This document shows, piece after piece, positions 44,743 through 57,399 of a stretch of 64,000 nt of DNA. The notes beneath the pieces are model-generated. The model had not been told where the DNA came from. It was given only the letters and a program-made list of their open reading frames with translations, and did no database searches. The stretch is from Triatoma infestans (Eukaryota; Arthropoda; Insecta; Hemiptera; Reduviidae): NCBI GenBank assembly GCA_011037195.1, contig JAAEAF010007712.1, positions 138,017 through 202,016 on the forward strand, read 5' to 3'. Positions within the stretch are counted from its first letter, which is position 1. Each line of letters starts with the position of its first letter. Made by a program: the position numbers and the translations under genes.

Positions 44743-45159
44743 TGACTGTCTTTCAGATGTCCGCATTTCATGAGCAAGCTCCTTTTATTAGATGTACATT
44801 TTGGTATCCTGATAAGTAGTTTTTCTTGGAACTTTTGAAATGCGAGGAGTTAGTGAATGTGAGCTAAAGACAGTAATATTTACGGTTTCCTAAAATAATG
44901 AACTTTACAAAGCTGAGATGACTTGAAATTAGCAGTCTTTGCTAAGAAGTTTTAGAAAAATTAACGATTTTTATTAGAGTCAAGCATTTGCTAGTGTTTG
45001 TTTAAGTCGAGTATAAATCTCATTATCGGGTTCGAGATTTTCAGTTAGTGATAACAATTTTTCATGGAATTTTTATTTACAAAAGTTTCAGTTTCAGAAG
45101 CCATCTGCAGCGTAAATTAATGTAAACTTGTTATTTATGAATAATGGTTAACATTATTT

Positions 45160-45650
45160 TTAGTTGTTTGTTATTTTCTCCCTTCCCAGATGCACCCATG
45201 CTACCAGGCGTGTCTTCGTTTTGCGAATTGAGGAGTGACCATCAGATATGGTGGTTAGCTGCGAAATAAATAGGGCTCTATGCCCGACGAATAAGCAGTC
45301 GCGGACGAGGAGGGCACAGGAAAGGAGGTGGGCTGCCTGATAAATGCCAGGTGGCTCTGCAAAATGCTTCATTACTTGATGATGATGTGCGATAGTGGCG
45401 AGACAGCGCCGCCACTATAAACTAAGCGTTTTATCACGGGGGTAGACGGTTCCTCTTAAGCCTTTGCCAACCATCTAAGGGAAGGTTAGAGATTGGGTGA
45501 GGGATTGAGTCCTTCCTCGGAAAAAAACTCTTGTTATAAACCCACAAATTTAGGAAAAATGCTGTGCTGGAGGGGGCCCAAGTCCTTACAGGCCCATAGC
45601 GCCCTCAGTAAGTATGGATTTATGGTTTTAACAGAGAGAGAGTCGCCTAT
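45160..45650. other. GC-richer unclassified block
   Basis: Less AT-rich than its surroundings, with 'ggacgaggagggcacaggaa', 'gtggcgagacagcgccgcca' and 'cttacaggcccatagcgccc'. It looks like an inserted element, but I found no domain, terminal repeat or second copy in the window. The minus frame 45372-45160 has no recognisable motif. Confidence 0.35.
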
Positions 45651-45779
45651 ATGTTGATACTAATTCAATATTCACTTATTGTATTCATCAAAAGTTGGTT
45701 ACAGGATATATTAGTTATATTTAGTATAATTAAAAATTTTCAAAAACTAAATTGTAAACAAAAATTAGAAAGTCTCATT

Positions 45780-45965
45780 TTTGGTTGATGAATTTCGTCC
45801 GAAACCTTCGTAAGACTCTCTCTTTCTCTCTCTCACACACACACACACCACACCGGACCATTCGCTAAAAACATATTTTTCCCACTATGGCGACCTCAAA
45901 ACCTGTATTTCCGGGGAAAACTCAGTTTCGTAAATTTGGCAGGATTGCATGAAACTCGATAGAAT
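45780..45965 (-). repeat. Capped repeat head fragment, minus orientation
   Basis: 'tgatgaatttcgtccgaaac', a CT/CA microsatellite at about 45810-45850, 'cattcgctaaaaacatattt', 'cgacctcaaaacctgtattt' and 'gtttcgtaaatttggcagga' follow the reversed head order. Confidence 0.65.
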
Positions 45966-45969
45966 AAGG

Positions 45970-47640
45970 ATTGCAAAAATTCGGATGGAAACGGATTGCT
46001 GGTTTACTGAGAACAGAAACTGAGATTTTATGGGAATTTAACTGAGAATGTTAGCTAACGTTAAGTGAACAGAAAGAGTCTATCTTGAAGATTGGATGAA
46101 ATACAGATTTTATTGTACTCGTGACAATATCAGTTAATGTAGAAAACTAGATTCCCTGATCTTAAGTGAAATATTTTTAAGATCCTATATCAGTTCCCAT
46201 GACAACATTCTTCTTTCAAATAGTTGTAAAAAAAATTCCTTTTATCGCTGGCCCTTTTGAAATATTGTATACTAACTTTCATATACATTTCCATGCCAGT
46301 TTTCGAAAGCTCCATCTATAAATTCGTTGCTCTGGATTTAGATTTTTAAAAAGCATGTTAGCTATGAAATGTATGACTTACATTAGATTTATACGGTGAT
46401 TTATATATGAAAACTAAACGATGTATATTACTGTTGGATATGTTCAGACTGAAAGCTCATTGTAAGTTGGAAAGTTTTGTGTTGGTATGTAGTTGTAAAA
46501 GATAACATTCTAGTCTGGTTAGGAGACGTTAGCGAGTGGGGGTCTTGCACTACTACAAGCCTTGCAGTGTTCTTCACAATGATCGGCTTTGTTATTGTAC
46601 TGAAGTAGCAGTAGTAGAGCGCTATAGCCATCATGACGACAGTATCTATCCTCTCTTCTCCACAGATCACCCTTCTGACTATACCGTACAGCTAAGAGGG
46701 TGCACATATAACAGCTGATCACCGTAGTCCTCACTCTTCTACTGAATGATTCATACAATACCACCCTGTGTTACTAAACCATTCCTTAACACTATATGTC
46801 GTCTCTTAAATCTATATCGAGATATATCGCTTCAAGTTGTTATGCTATTTTTATTATTGTTCAATTCACTTCTTGTTTGTATTTTTTTTTTTTACATTTT
46901 ATTTTTTATTTTTTTATTAGAATAAAAACATCTATTTTATCCATTCCCTCAGTTAAATGCAATCATTGTACCCTTAATAACTAAAAAATAGTCTTAAAAA
47001 AGAAGCAAGTAGTAACAACACTCTGCTTGAAATGGTAAATTCCTGTTCAGCTAGCCACAATGTGCATAATCCTGCTGGGCCCACTCTGAAAAATAACACA
47101 CGTTTCATATCTGAGAAGTTTTTTTTTATCACCAGATCGTTATTCATAATATTGGAACTTATAATAATTCTGATTTTAGAATATTATTATTGAATGTAGT
47201 CAATGATTCTGTTCAGAATCTCTTTAGTGGAAGTTCGATAACTTTTCTATTACCAAATAAAAAAAAACTTTCTGTCATTTATCATTTTTGAGTTTTAAAG
47301 CTTTGTAAAATATTTAAAAGCTGTATCGTAGCCATGGTTACTTATTTCCATAGTCTGGCCCATTTTTTTATTTCACCACACCACCACCACTGGAGGTGAT
47401 GTTTTGGTAAATTTACTTTAAGTGTATGAATACTCCGCTTGATACTCGACTTGAATCCATTTTTAAGGTTAATATATAATAAATAATTTCCAATCCAAGT
47501 TCAGTTCATGTGTTATAGTCATCTCGACGACTAATGACTGTTCTTAAATATGATTCAGCTCGAGATGCCAGTTTAGTCAGCCCTCTATAATCCCTATTCT
47601 TTATTTATCTTTTGGTATATTACTTTGTTGAGATCTACTT
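45970..47640. other. AT-rich noncoding region
   Basis: No gene is supported. A less AT-rich patch at 46500-46770 has overlapping short frames on both strands with no domain. Nothing else is recognised. Confidence 0.5.
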
Positions 47641-47644
47641 TTAG

Positions 47645-47785
47645 TAGGTGGTGATGGTCGCGTCCGAGATTGTTCTCACGTGCTCCCTGGATATCCAAAT
47701 AAACGACCAATATCAATCGCCAGCGCAGCCTAAGTTCTTTTACACTAGGCCGCGGCTGAATAGCCGAAGTCATGGCGTAAAAAAA
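47645..47785 (-). repeat. Unclassified dispersed repeat, copy 2
   Basis: 'gatggtcgcgtccgagattg', 'ttctcacgtgctccctggat', 'caatcgccagcgcagcctaa' and 'tagccgaagtcatggcgtaa' are the inverse of 33660-33835. Confidence 0.65.
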
Positions 47786-48439
47786 ATAAGGAAAAAGAGA
47801 TCTGTTTATAGTTCTTAATAATTGAATTATTTCTTTAGTACAGTCGCCGTCTTTTATTTAGGATTTCGACTCTTCATGGGTTGTTGTGCCAAGGGGATTA
47901 AATTTAGTTTAAATTGTTGCCCTAAAAGGTAAAATGTAATAGTTCTATTAAAAGAATAAAAGTCATTATTTGATTTTCCGAGTAAAGTGAACTTTTTTAC
48001 TCATTCAAATTCTGTTGCTATAACCACCAACACACTAACTCCAGTGAGAGTTTCATCTGAAAGAGAATTGAAAAAGTACTTATGCAACTCTGTTAAATCT
48101 ATTAAAAAATTATATTTTACATGAGAGAGATTTCAAGTTAGGCTGGTGTATTTTCTTTCCAAAAAAAGCACTAAGAAAAATTATTTCAAAAGATATTAGA
48201 ACATTTTTAATATTATTATAATTGAAGAACTTTAATTTAATTTCACTGAAATTTTTGATCCAAGTACTAATATTTTACATTAATATTTTTAGTAATTTGT
48301 GAAATTGAGTTGTGCAACTATGAAATAACTTTTTGCAGTAAAAGTGGCAATGAAGTAAATCTGTCGAAAGAGTATATTTACCCTTTGAGAGAGAGAAAAT
48401 TAGCGAAATGTGTAAAAAAAAAAAAAATGTATTTAATCC

Positions 48440-49320
48440 AATTTCCTGATTTTGATTTTAAGGCCGAAATGTTTTCTATTATAAGATGGTAATAAAGAGA
48501 GGAACCAATTTTTCAGCCAAGCCTGTTTTATTTTTCACATTTGTAGTGATTACAGATCTTTTTTTATTTTTTAAATTTTCTAACGTTTCGGCACTAAACG
48601 TGCCATCCTCAGAGGAAATTCATTTTTTAATCTGCTATTTTATGTGAAAATTTGTTTTATATATTGTAGGCTTCGTTATTTTTATTTTTTGTTAACATTA
48701 TCTGTTCACGTCTAATTTTAGTCAAAATTGTTGGTTATTTATTTTAATCAGCCAGATATTTTTCTAATGATGGTTACGTGATTTATGTTGCTTTCTATTA
48801 CTTTAATCTTTTTTAGATATAGTTCGAGTCCTGTTCTTATTTTTTTTTTAATTTTATTTTTATACTTTTTCAGGCTTCGTTATTTTTATTTATGTTAGTA
48901 TTATCTGCTTTTTGTCCATTTTACATCAGAACTATTTTATCTATTTGTTTTTAAACAGCCAAAAATATTCATTTATATGTTAGGCTCACGTGGTTACTTC
49001 TTACTTATCTTTCAGTCTTTATTGTGTGCTTTGTATTACTTATTGTTGTGAACACCCCTTTTTGAATAGTTCTTCTTTTTTCTAATTCTTTGTTTGGTTC
49101 GAGTGGTTCAACCATATTGATTAGTTTCAATTTCCTGATTTTAAGGCCGAAATGTTTTCTATTATAAGATGGTAATAAAGAGAGGAACCAATTTTAGTGC
49201 CGAAACGTTAGAAAATTTAAAAAATAAAAAAAGATCTGTAACCACTACAAATGTGAAAAATAAAACAGGCTTGGCTGAAAAATTGGTTCCTCTCTTTATT
49301 ACCATCTTATAGTATTTAAT
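48440..49320. repeat. Direct and inverted repeat cluster with hammerhead-like motif
   Basis: Block X ('ccgaaatgttttctattata', 'agatggtaataaagagagga') occurs directly at about 48465-48512 and 49148-49190. Block Y (48512-48605: 'cagccaagcctgttttattt', 'tttctaacgtttcggcacta') recurs inverted at about 49192-49285. X is then repeated inverted at 49285-49313, so 49165-49313 can fold into a long hairpin. At 48588-48620, minus sense, ctgagga, a perfect stem (ggcac-guuua-gugcc) and gaaacgtt give the CUGANGA/stem II/GAAA core of a hammerhead ribozyme. AT-rich filler lies between. Confidence 0.7.
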
Positions 49321-51340
49321 ATAATTAAAGTACCTTTTTACCCACTAATTATCACGATAACTAGCGAATATTCTCCAATCTAAAAATCAAAAGACTAATG
49401 TATAACCCTCTCCACTTCTTCCCACGCAATAATTCAGTCTAGAGGTACCATAACAGTCAGTCCGTTCCAAGTGGATGTGGAAGTAAGATCATAAAATGAG
49501 TGAAGCTATAGAGATAATATTCTTTTATATAAAAATTTAGTTTATTTTTTATTTTTGTTAAAAAAAAACTTTTTCTGTAACCGTGTAAGTCAAAAGTATT
49601 GAGTGAAGATTATGCTTTTAACTACAAGGCTTTTTTTTTACGTCCTGAAATAGTACTGTTTTATAGTTACCATCAGGTAGCTTTCTATCCAAGTTGGTGG
49701 TATATTTTTCAACTTCTGCACCTTATAAGTTGTCTAAAAATCTAATGTGCTATCGTGTCTATGAGAAATCTTTGATTGTTGAAGATTTCTCACTCTTTAG
49801 GAATTTATTCATTCTGTACAAAACCACGGAGCTTCCAAGGTGACAGAACCACAGAGGTTTATTTCCAAGTACTTTATTTTGGAATTCTTGCAATTTCTTT
49901 TCCTTCATACTCTTATTAACCCCCTTCCATATGGGCAGGAGTACGCCAGTAAATGTTTAAGAGTATGTGTATATATATATATATATAAAGAGAGAGAGAG
50001 ATAAGTCTGGAGCATTGCGCTTTCAATGAAGTCTGTCTGTTAATAAATGGAAGAGAGCTGTCTCAATGCATTTTAGGCCTGTCTGCATTTTAGGGTTATG
50101 TGTGTGGCGGGCATTTTTTTTCTTCAATAATTGAATAATATAATTACACTAAAATAAATGGTAAGTTGTACTTTCACTCTCCAAAAATTAAATAATTTTT
50201 AATCTCTAGAGATTAAAAGTAAAAACAGTATGGACATATTTCAAGTAAACGAAGTTTTTAAGTTTTCGATGTAATTGCTAAAAAATATTTTAATTATATT
50301 AAAATAAATTAGAAATTTAAACATTTGTTTTAAATTCTAAAATCAATTTAACAATAAATTTATATAACAGAAAACACAATATAATTTTCTTTAACTTTAC
50401 TAATGTTCTACAACCTTTCCTGAAGGTAATAATTCTCTTAGGGTTTACTGTACTTTCTTATCTGTTTAATAACCTTTTTTAAATAGTTTTAACGGTTGCA
50501 GAAAAAAAAAAAAAAAATTAACGGAAGGTAAAATCTGTTTACAACTTTCCTGTCATATAAATATTTATTTACTGAATATTTTAATAGGTTTTCATTTTTA
50601 TTAAAAAAAAAAAAAAAAAAAAAGGTCAAGAAATGATTTATTATTTATTATTTTCTTCATTATTCTAAAAAGGATTGTGAAAACGACTTTATATTCGGAT
50701 ATTATCAATATATCTTCTGAACATTCTTTAATTTTATCGTTCGATTACCACACCTGCTAGCTCATTGGCTCTTTTCAACTCGAGTTATCCTTTGCGGCAC
50801 TGTTCGATAATTAACTATAATGTCCTCAAAGAAAAAAAATTAATATCTTTCACTCACTGAGAGAACAAATATTTCTTTTTTTTCTCTGATTTTATTGGAA
50901 TAATATTGTGATACTTTGCAGAAAAATAAATATTCTCAATATATGTTATTTTTTAACATATAATTATGATTTATCAATCATTGATAAGCACAAAGATTAA
51001 CGCTATTTCTCTATAGCTTACTGAGTTAAAATTTGTTCAGAATATGTTAGCGCATATTTGCTACGAAGTTGGGATAACTATAAAGTACAATCTAATTTAT
51101 TGATCGTCAAGCTTCGTTAATGGGACTATAACTCTGCATTAAAATTACTTGAATGATTTATTATGAAACTTTACATATTAATACTTATTAAGATACACTA
51201 TTATTATTGCATATAACAAACATGGTTTGCTAATTGCATGCAGAATCTAATCTAGAGTGAAAATTTTTTTTATTTTTATTTTATTAATTATAATTTATTT
51301 TTTCTTTTTTTCTTTTATTTTATTATTACTTTTTCTTCTG
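49320..51340. other. AT-rich noncoding region with microsatellites
   Basis: No gene. There is a (TA)n then (GA)n run at about 49970-50000 and long A runs near 50500 and 50605-50623. Nothing else is recognised. Confidence 0.55.
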
Positions 51341-52200
51341 TAGAAATATAAAAAGTTCTGCGATCATTAAATTTTCGAAATGCAATTTTTTGAGATTCCG
51401 GAAGTTTAATTGACCCAACGCGCACGTTTGTATATACGAATATATGTGTGTGAGTGTGTGTGTGTGTGAGAGAGAGAGAGAGTGTAAGTGGGAGAGAAAG
51501 ATAACAAAATTTCATAAAAATTATAGTAGAATCACTACCATAAGGGGGGATCTTACTGAAAAGCTTCGATATATGTAATTCGTCAATCGGACTAAACTGA
51601 ATGTTGTTTTTTCTTTACCGTTTTTTGTAAGCGACGTCAATGATTTTCTTCAAAATTAGATATTATCATATCCTGAGGTTATAGTGTGATGTCATGTGAA
51701 AATTCCAAAAAGCTCGAAAAGCTCAATTATGTAAAGTCTCACTTTCGGTTATTTGATTTTCTTCAATTTGAAATTCAAGTAATGCTTCAAAGTATCTTAA
51801 CATTATATCAGGGAACAGATATAAACATTATCAAGATTAAGCTTGAGAAAATGGAAAATGTGGGAGGGGATTACTTAGAGTATGTGCAAAGAGAAATTGA
51901 ATTATTAAATCCTGAAAAGGAAAAAAGAATTAGAAGAAAAAGAAGTGTTGGAAGAAGAATATTTTATAGTTGTAAGTTAATACTAGTACAACTTACCAAT
52001 CACCCAGTGAGCTTAAAGCTGATCCAAATAGCAATTTGACAAATTTACCAGAGAATGATCTAGGCGAAGTAAGTGGGAAAGGGGGAGGGTTATGTGTTTT
52101 CCTCAAAAATAATATCTTAGTTGATTAAACACTTCTATCATCTAAACAAAATTAATTAGAAATTTATATAGATTGCCAAAATTCCGAGTTTCACCGCATC
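51340..52200 (+). repeat. Mixed capped repeat fragments with an embedded open frame
   Basis: 51350-51650 and 52075-52195 contain capped repeat blocks ('gaaatgcaattttttgagat', a GT/GA run at 51446-51492, 'aattaattagaaatttatat', 'aaattccgagtttcac'). Between them, 51780-52040 reads VMLQSILTLYQGTDINIIKI, EYVQREIELLNPEKEKRIRR and KRSVGRRIFYS, a charged stretch unlike the repeat, followed by 'gttgtaagttaa'. This could be a captured exon or ORF scrap; the family is not recognised. Confidence 0.45.
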
Positions 52201-52259
52201 TACATAATAATATCTACATAATAATAATAATAATAATAATAGACCGCTTAACCTTAAGA

Positions 52260-52290
<31 letters not shown>

Positions 52291-52464
52291 AAATCTCCAT
52301 ATACCAATTAATATGTTCATTAAAACAGAAGAATTACTGACAGACTTAACTCATGGTCGAAAGGTCTAAATGAAATTCGAAAATTATTATTAAATTATTA
52401 CAGTAAAAAAATTAAATATAATAATATTAACCAAAATAAAAGTCCATATAAAATTCAAATTTTT

Positions 52465-53066
52465 GTTTTTTTTTTAATTTAAAATATTTACAATTTGTAA
52501 TGATACAATAAGTAAATGTGAGCATAGATAAATGTGGCTTGAATGCTTGAAGGAGGTGGCGAATGCCACTCTTCCTGGTCTTGTCATACTCCTCTGCCTG
52601 TGACAGGAGGTCTCTTGGCCATTGGCGCTTCAAACGTCTGAGAGAATTCCCAGGAATGGTTACGGAGGACAGGTTTGTGACGTGCGGGTTCGTGTGTGTT
52701 CCTAGTTTTCTGTAGAATCTTTTGTAATGTTGTTGTGTTACGTAAGTCGTGTACAAATGGGATCTGAAGGTCAGTATGTAGCGTCCTGTTAGAAATATAG
52801 TATGGGCATTGTGTGATTGTTCGCAGTATCTTGTTCTGTATGGCTTGTATCCGTTTAGTGTGTGTCGGTTTGGTAGTTCCCCAGAGTTGTAGTCCGTAGC
52901 TCCAAATTGGTCTTATTATGGATTTGTAGATTTGAACTTTGTTTTTCAAGTTTAATTTAGATATTTTGTCAAGTAAGCGTTTTACTAGGAAGTATCAGGT
53001 TTTCATTGACTGTCAAGTTTTCGTTACGTGTGTGTTCCAAGTCAAGCGTCTGTCTAGGTCTAGCAT
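52465..53066 (-). mobile_element. 5'-truncated Jockey-like LINE
   Basis: Minus-sense; a T run at 52466-52476 marks the poly(A). Frames include IRPIWSYGLQLWGTTKPTHT, IQNKILRTITQCPYYISN and RNTHEPARHKPVLRN, with a shift near 52740. Same family as 1051-1779 and 27195-27875. A possible short target duplication aaattttt (52457-52464 and 53067-53074) fits the poly(A) junction, but 8 bp of A/T is weak. AAT runs at 52216-52236 and 52257-52280 lie just outside. Confidence 0.82.
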
Positions 53067-53302
53067 AAATTTTTCGCCAAAACAAAAACAGACAAAAAAA
53101 CTAAAATTAAATTTCAAAACTTAAAAGTGTCCAGTCTCTATAATTCAAATCTATATACACTGAATTCTTTATTATATTTATGTATTACTTTTTTATAACT
53201 AGAATTCACACTTAAATATAATATATTTTTTATTTTATATAAAAAAATAATTTATGTGCTTGATTACAATATTATATATTTTTATACAGAACTGTCTTTA
53301 GG

Positions 53303-53674
53303 TTATCCGATTTCAGAAATTAAATTCGCTATTACATACCTATTTCTCCACGCATCTTTACAATAGTTCACCAAGCTAGTCCAACATTTTCCATTTAAAT
53401 AATTTATAAATTCTTCCTCACTCATTATTACTACCTTAACAAAATATCTCACCCTAAATTCCCGCAGAATAGGGCAGACCGCTATAAAGGGGAATACATT
53501 TTCCTCTCTTTCTATTAAATTACACATAGAACAAAGTTTTACTTCATTACCAAAAGTATATTTGTTAAGATATAAGCAGTTCCCCGCCCCCCGTGCTTTG
53601 ATTATCCAGCTGATAAAATTACTATTCAGATTGGTATTTACAAAATTAGGTTGTGGATTCAATTGTTTATTCAA
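53303..53674 (-). pseudogene. LINE C-terminal zinc-knuckle fragment
   Basis: Contains EVKLCSMCNLIEREENVFPF followed by AVCPILREFRVRYFVKV, a Cys-x2-Cys ... Cys cluster; the usual His is replaced by Phe in VFPF. It matches the LINE inside the mariner (ELCSLCNLGEKEDTLHFLAR) in length, motif and C-terminal tail. It ends ANLISEIG. 5'-truncated; insertion boundaries were not resolved. Confidence 0.75.
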
Positions 53675-53842
53675 GTTGTGCCTTTTTTTTTTTTTAAATT
53701 ATTTCTTTCAATAATTTACTAGGATACCTAGATGCTGTATGCTGCCTATATCTTTGAATATATTTTATGTGTAATTTGACAGTATTAGGGTAATACCTTA
53801 GGTTTCCAAATATAACACAAAATCAGAGGTATTAAAATATTG

Positions 53843-53905
53843 GCAGAGCGAAGAGAGTGACCGAGCGAAGAGTGAATGATGATGATGGTTATTTGCCAGC
53901 TTAGA
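53843..53905 (+). repeat. Short coding-like repeat, copy 1
   Basis: Reads GRAKRVTERRVNDDDGYLPA then a stop, on the plus strand. An almost identical end is found at 55664-55727. It may be the C-terminal tail of a retroelement gag-like protein; this is inference from duplication and composition only. Confidence 0.45.
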
Positions 53906-53929
53906 TAAACTGTGAGAAAGTACTGTGGA

Positions 53930-54285
53930 GAAATGCTTAACGTTGCCATGGAAACTTTTTTCCCGGGAAAATATTGCAAATAAAAAGTGATAGGTATTTA
54001 TGTATGTAAACGGAAACCAAAATTTAAAGAAAATCGTTGGAGCCATTATCGCGAAAACTATTCAGCAAAGACGCACTTCCGGTTGATGGATTTTGCCGTA
54101 AACCTTACACAATGGTAGTACATAGACGGAATACAAAGTTCAAACTTCCTCCGGCTTTCCGTTTTCGAGATATTTTGTTCACACATAAATTCATTAAAAT
54201 TATTTTTTCATACTCAAGGGACCTCAAAACATATATTTCCGGTGAGAACTCAATTTCGAAAATTTAACACGATCGCAATACTTGT
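53930..54285 (-). repeat. Capped repeat, minus orientation
   Basis: 'cccgggaaaatattgcaaat', 'aaagaaaatcgttggagcca', 'acgcacttccggttgatgga', 'gggacctcaaaacatatatt' and 'tcgaaaatttaacacgatcg' follow the reversed family order. The cap is degraded. Confidence 0.75.
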
Positions 54286-54644
54286 GGTTTCTCATTTTAT
54301 CTTAAACCTTCAACATTTATAATTTTTTCAAAAAAGTTCATAAATTTTCATATTAATATATATTATTCTCCGTTTATGAAAAATCACGATTCTGAAATAT
54401 TTAATAGATTCCAAAGTTACTATGTAGTAGCAGGTCAAAGTTAAATGGCTAACTTGAACTTCACGAATAGAGGCCACACAATTGCTACCCTGGAATATAT
54501 TTAATGTTGCTATAGCTTTTTTCTTAACCTCTCCAGCATCTTCTTTTTTTTTCAGTTTTTCTCTCATAGTTAAAAGAAGTTACTACTGTATTTGTTGAAA
54601 ATATTTTGTTTGCTGAAATATTTGGCTATTCTTTTTAGATTGCT

Positions 54645-54847
54645 GACAATAGCGCGCTGGACTAGCAACGCGGAGATCACGGGTTCGAATCCAGCCGTGC
54701 TACACTTAGATTTTCTCTTCCTAGGAGCCCCTACAGCTCACTGTCCGGTGATGGACAGTGTTGTCTGTAACGGGAGAACACTGTCCGGAGGCCGGCAGTG
54801 CACTGAGAAGGCTCCGGGCGCAAATGACCTCAGATGTTGAGACGCCT

Positions 54848-54878
<31 letters not shown>

Positions 54879-54882
54879 TAGG
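54645..54882 (+). mobile_element. tRNA-derived SINE with long poly(A)
   Basis: 5' end shortened: 'agcgcgctggactagcaacg', B box 'cgggttcgaatccagc', body 'aggagcccctacagctcact', 'gtccggtgatggacagtgtt', 'ggcagtgcactgagaaggct' and 'cctcagatgttgagacgcct', then a poly(A) run at about 54853-54879. The long pure tail suggests a fairly recent insertion. Confidence 0.82.
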
Positions 54883-54884
54883 AA

Positions 54885-56985
54885 TTTTTATTATAATTTT
54901 AGTGTTTATTAATGCATTAAAATTTTGTATCGACCAGCTTATTTGTTCGTTATTAGAATCTCGTCCCAAATATTTATAATGTATATCCCTTAAAACTGGT
55001 AGGATGGTGTTACAGAAATTTGTCATAGACTCACCTGTGTGATTACGCGCATTTTTCTCTAATTCAAGCTTGTTGTTTTATCTTTTGGTTTTTGGTTCTT
55101 CATGGACAATTAACGGGGCGTAAGGAATTTCTTTAAAGTCGTTAGTTTCTTCCTTGTAACTCTAGCCTAATAATTTCTTGTCATGTTGCTAATCGAAGAA
55201 TTATGATGCAATACTTCTTGAGTTCTCTCACAAGATCCTGTCTCCGTTTTTCCAAAGAATGTAACATAAGAACCTATGTTTCTTATCAAAATATTTCCTC
55301 TGTTTCTTTAGTTCTTTAGCCTGGAAACTTATTAATCTTCAATAAACGTTCTCGGAAGATCACTTAGTGGACTGCTCTTGGTATGAGCGGCATCTAAGAT
55401 TTCATAAGCAACAGTTTAGCTGATGAAATACTGTTTTTAAAAGATATCGTGCAATTGGCCATCCTGTGAACGAAATTTAAAGATCTTATGTAAATGTTGT
55501 TTCATTGTTCCCAATGCTGTTTCCGCTTCATTTCATTCACCGCATTCATATTTTGCGATAGAGATTATCAGTTCAACTTCTGGAATTCTTCAGGAGGTTC
55601 GTAATGATATTAGGATGAAGGTTGATAGTGATATGAAATTGATGGTTGAAAGGATAAACACAGGAATTGGCAGAGCGAAGAGAGTGACCGAGCGAAGAGT
55701 GAATGATGATGGTTACTTGCCAGCATGATGGACGTACGGTGGTTGTAACTTTGTTGTTGAAAGTCGATAGAAGAGTAATGTGACAAGTTAGAATTCTTGT
55801 TTGTTCTAACACTGTGAGCTGGTAGTGTGGCTAACGAGGTCAACCTTTCAATATTGATATGGTAACTCAAGTAAAGTTGGAGAATGATTCTTCAGACTGC
55901 GAGCCCTTAGATAGGGAGCTTATATTTATTTTCTCTAACCGCTAGAGACAGCTTCTAGGTGAGACACTAGCTATCGTAGTTGTAAACCATCAGTAAATAC
56001 ATTGCACTGGGCGTTGCAGAGAATGTAATGCATGGTTGAAGTGAGATGGTAGCACCTTGGTGCGGTTGCTAATGAAATTACTGAGTTCTGATTTTCTGTG
56101 CTAATTTACTGGCTATTGATTCCATTATATATCCAGTTATTTGGAGAATTATCTGAAGATCAATGGAGTCCCTTTCATTTCATACCAAACAACTCACAAT
56201 ATTAGAATTTTAAGTTCAGATTTTTGTTTGTAGTTTATTTTTTCAGCGCTGATGTAATTGCTTGGGATTTATGTTACTGGAAACACTTAAAGTTCATGTT
56301 TTTGCTTGTAATAACATAGTCTTCTGAGTAAATAACAATTAAATTTAACAGCAAAATATTTGAAATAATATGTAGTAACAAATATAAAAATAATTTATTT
56401 GGTTCTGTAATACTAGTTAGGTCTTCTATGTGTATTCACTAGATTGGTAAAGTGTAACCAATACTAGTAGTAACGAACTAGCTGTAAACTTGGATTACTT
56501 CTCTTATGTTGGGCGATTGGAATTACATTTGGATATTAGATTGGGTCTTCCAAACTTGGCTAATTGAACTGCCTTGCCCCATTTCCTGCATTGCTTCACT
56601 GGATGGATGCCCTCTAATAAATTACCAATGTCCCTAGGCTACCTTTTAGCAACTTGCAACAAAGTTTATTTCTCTGTTGCTATTTACTGATTTATACGGT
56701 TTCTTTGGAATTCAGCATATTAAAGGAGAAATTATTATCGAATGTTGTCTATATTGTTTTATAGAATGATCAGTTATTTATAAATTATGTTAAACAGTGA
56801 GTTTAAAGTTGAACAAGTAAATGTCATTTATTAGGAAGGAAAGAAGGAAAAACAGACAATACACAATTAGTACGTACTAACAGACGGGCGTACTTTGATT
56901 TCGTCAAAATAAATACATAGTAATTTCAACTTCAGGCTTTCTGCAGGCCTGCACTGAAAAGTAACTAAAATTACATGTACCATCT
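54885..56985. other. Noncoding region with a gag-like scrap
   Basis: No intact gene. At about 55560-55727 the plus strand reads SSTSGILQEVRNDIRMKVDS, MKLMVERINTGIGRAKRVTE and RRVNDDGYLPA, sharing its end with 53843-53905; this may be a retroelement gag fragment. Bases 56832-56935 ('ggaaggaaagaaggaaaaac', 'gtactaacagacgggcg') recur at 60930-60990 beside the second 138-bp array. Confidence 0.45.
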
Positions 56986-57370
56986 CTCTCCGAAGTTGAG
57001 GAACAACTAATTCAATAATTATCCTAATGATTTCACTCATTTGTTGCATGTTGTTAAGAATCATGTCAAACTCATATTGTTGCTGCTTCCATCGCCTTAG
57101 AAGTTCTTTGCTTCTGGTCATCTCTACTCGAAGTTGAGGAACAACTAATTCATTAATTATACTGAGGATTTTACTCATTTCTTACACTTTGTCAATAATC
57201 ATGTCAAACTCATATTTTTACTGCTTCAATCGCCTTAAAAGTTTTGTTTTTCAGGTCTGCTCTTACTGAAGTTGAGGAATAACTAATTTATCTATCGTAC
57301 TGATCGTTTCACTCTTTTGTTCTACGTTGTTAAGAATCATGCGAAACTCATTTTACTACCCGACTGTGCG
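56985..57370 (-). repeat. 138-bp (46-codon) repeat, array A
   Basis: About 2.8 units. 'gaagttgagg' starts at 56992, 57130 and 57268, exactly 138 bp apart. Minus-strand translation repeats every 46 residues: INELVVPQLRVEMTRSKELL, RRWKQQQYEFDMILNNMQQM, SEIIRIIIELVVPQL. One stop arises where CAA of the QQM motif became TAA (near 57184). The period is a multiple of three, and the unit is rich in Leu, Ile, Glu, Gln and Arg, suggesting helices. I do not recognise the family. Confidence 0.8.
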
Positions 57371-57399
57371 CGTTGATGCAGAAAGCCTGGACGGTGCTC

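Noticed and set aside
46428..46770. Three overlapping frames suggesting a small gene
   Set aside because: Frames occur on both strands with no domain; a GC-richer patch gives long chance frames.
51315..51515. Minus-strand frame with TH repeats and Leu/Ser-rich part
   Set aside because: Translation of GT and GA microsatellites; not a signal peptide or gene.
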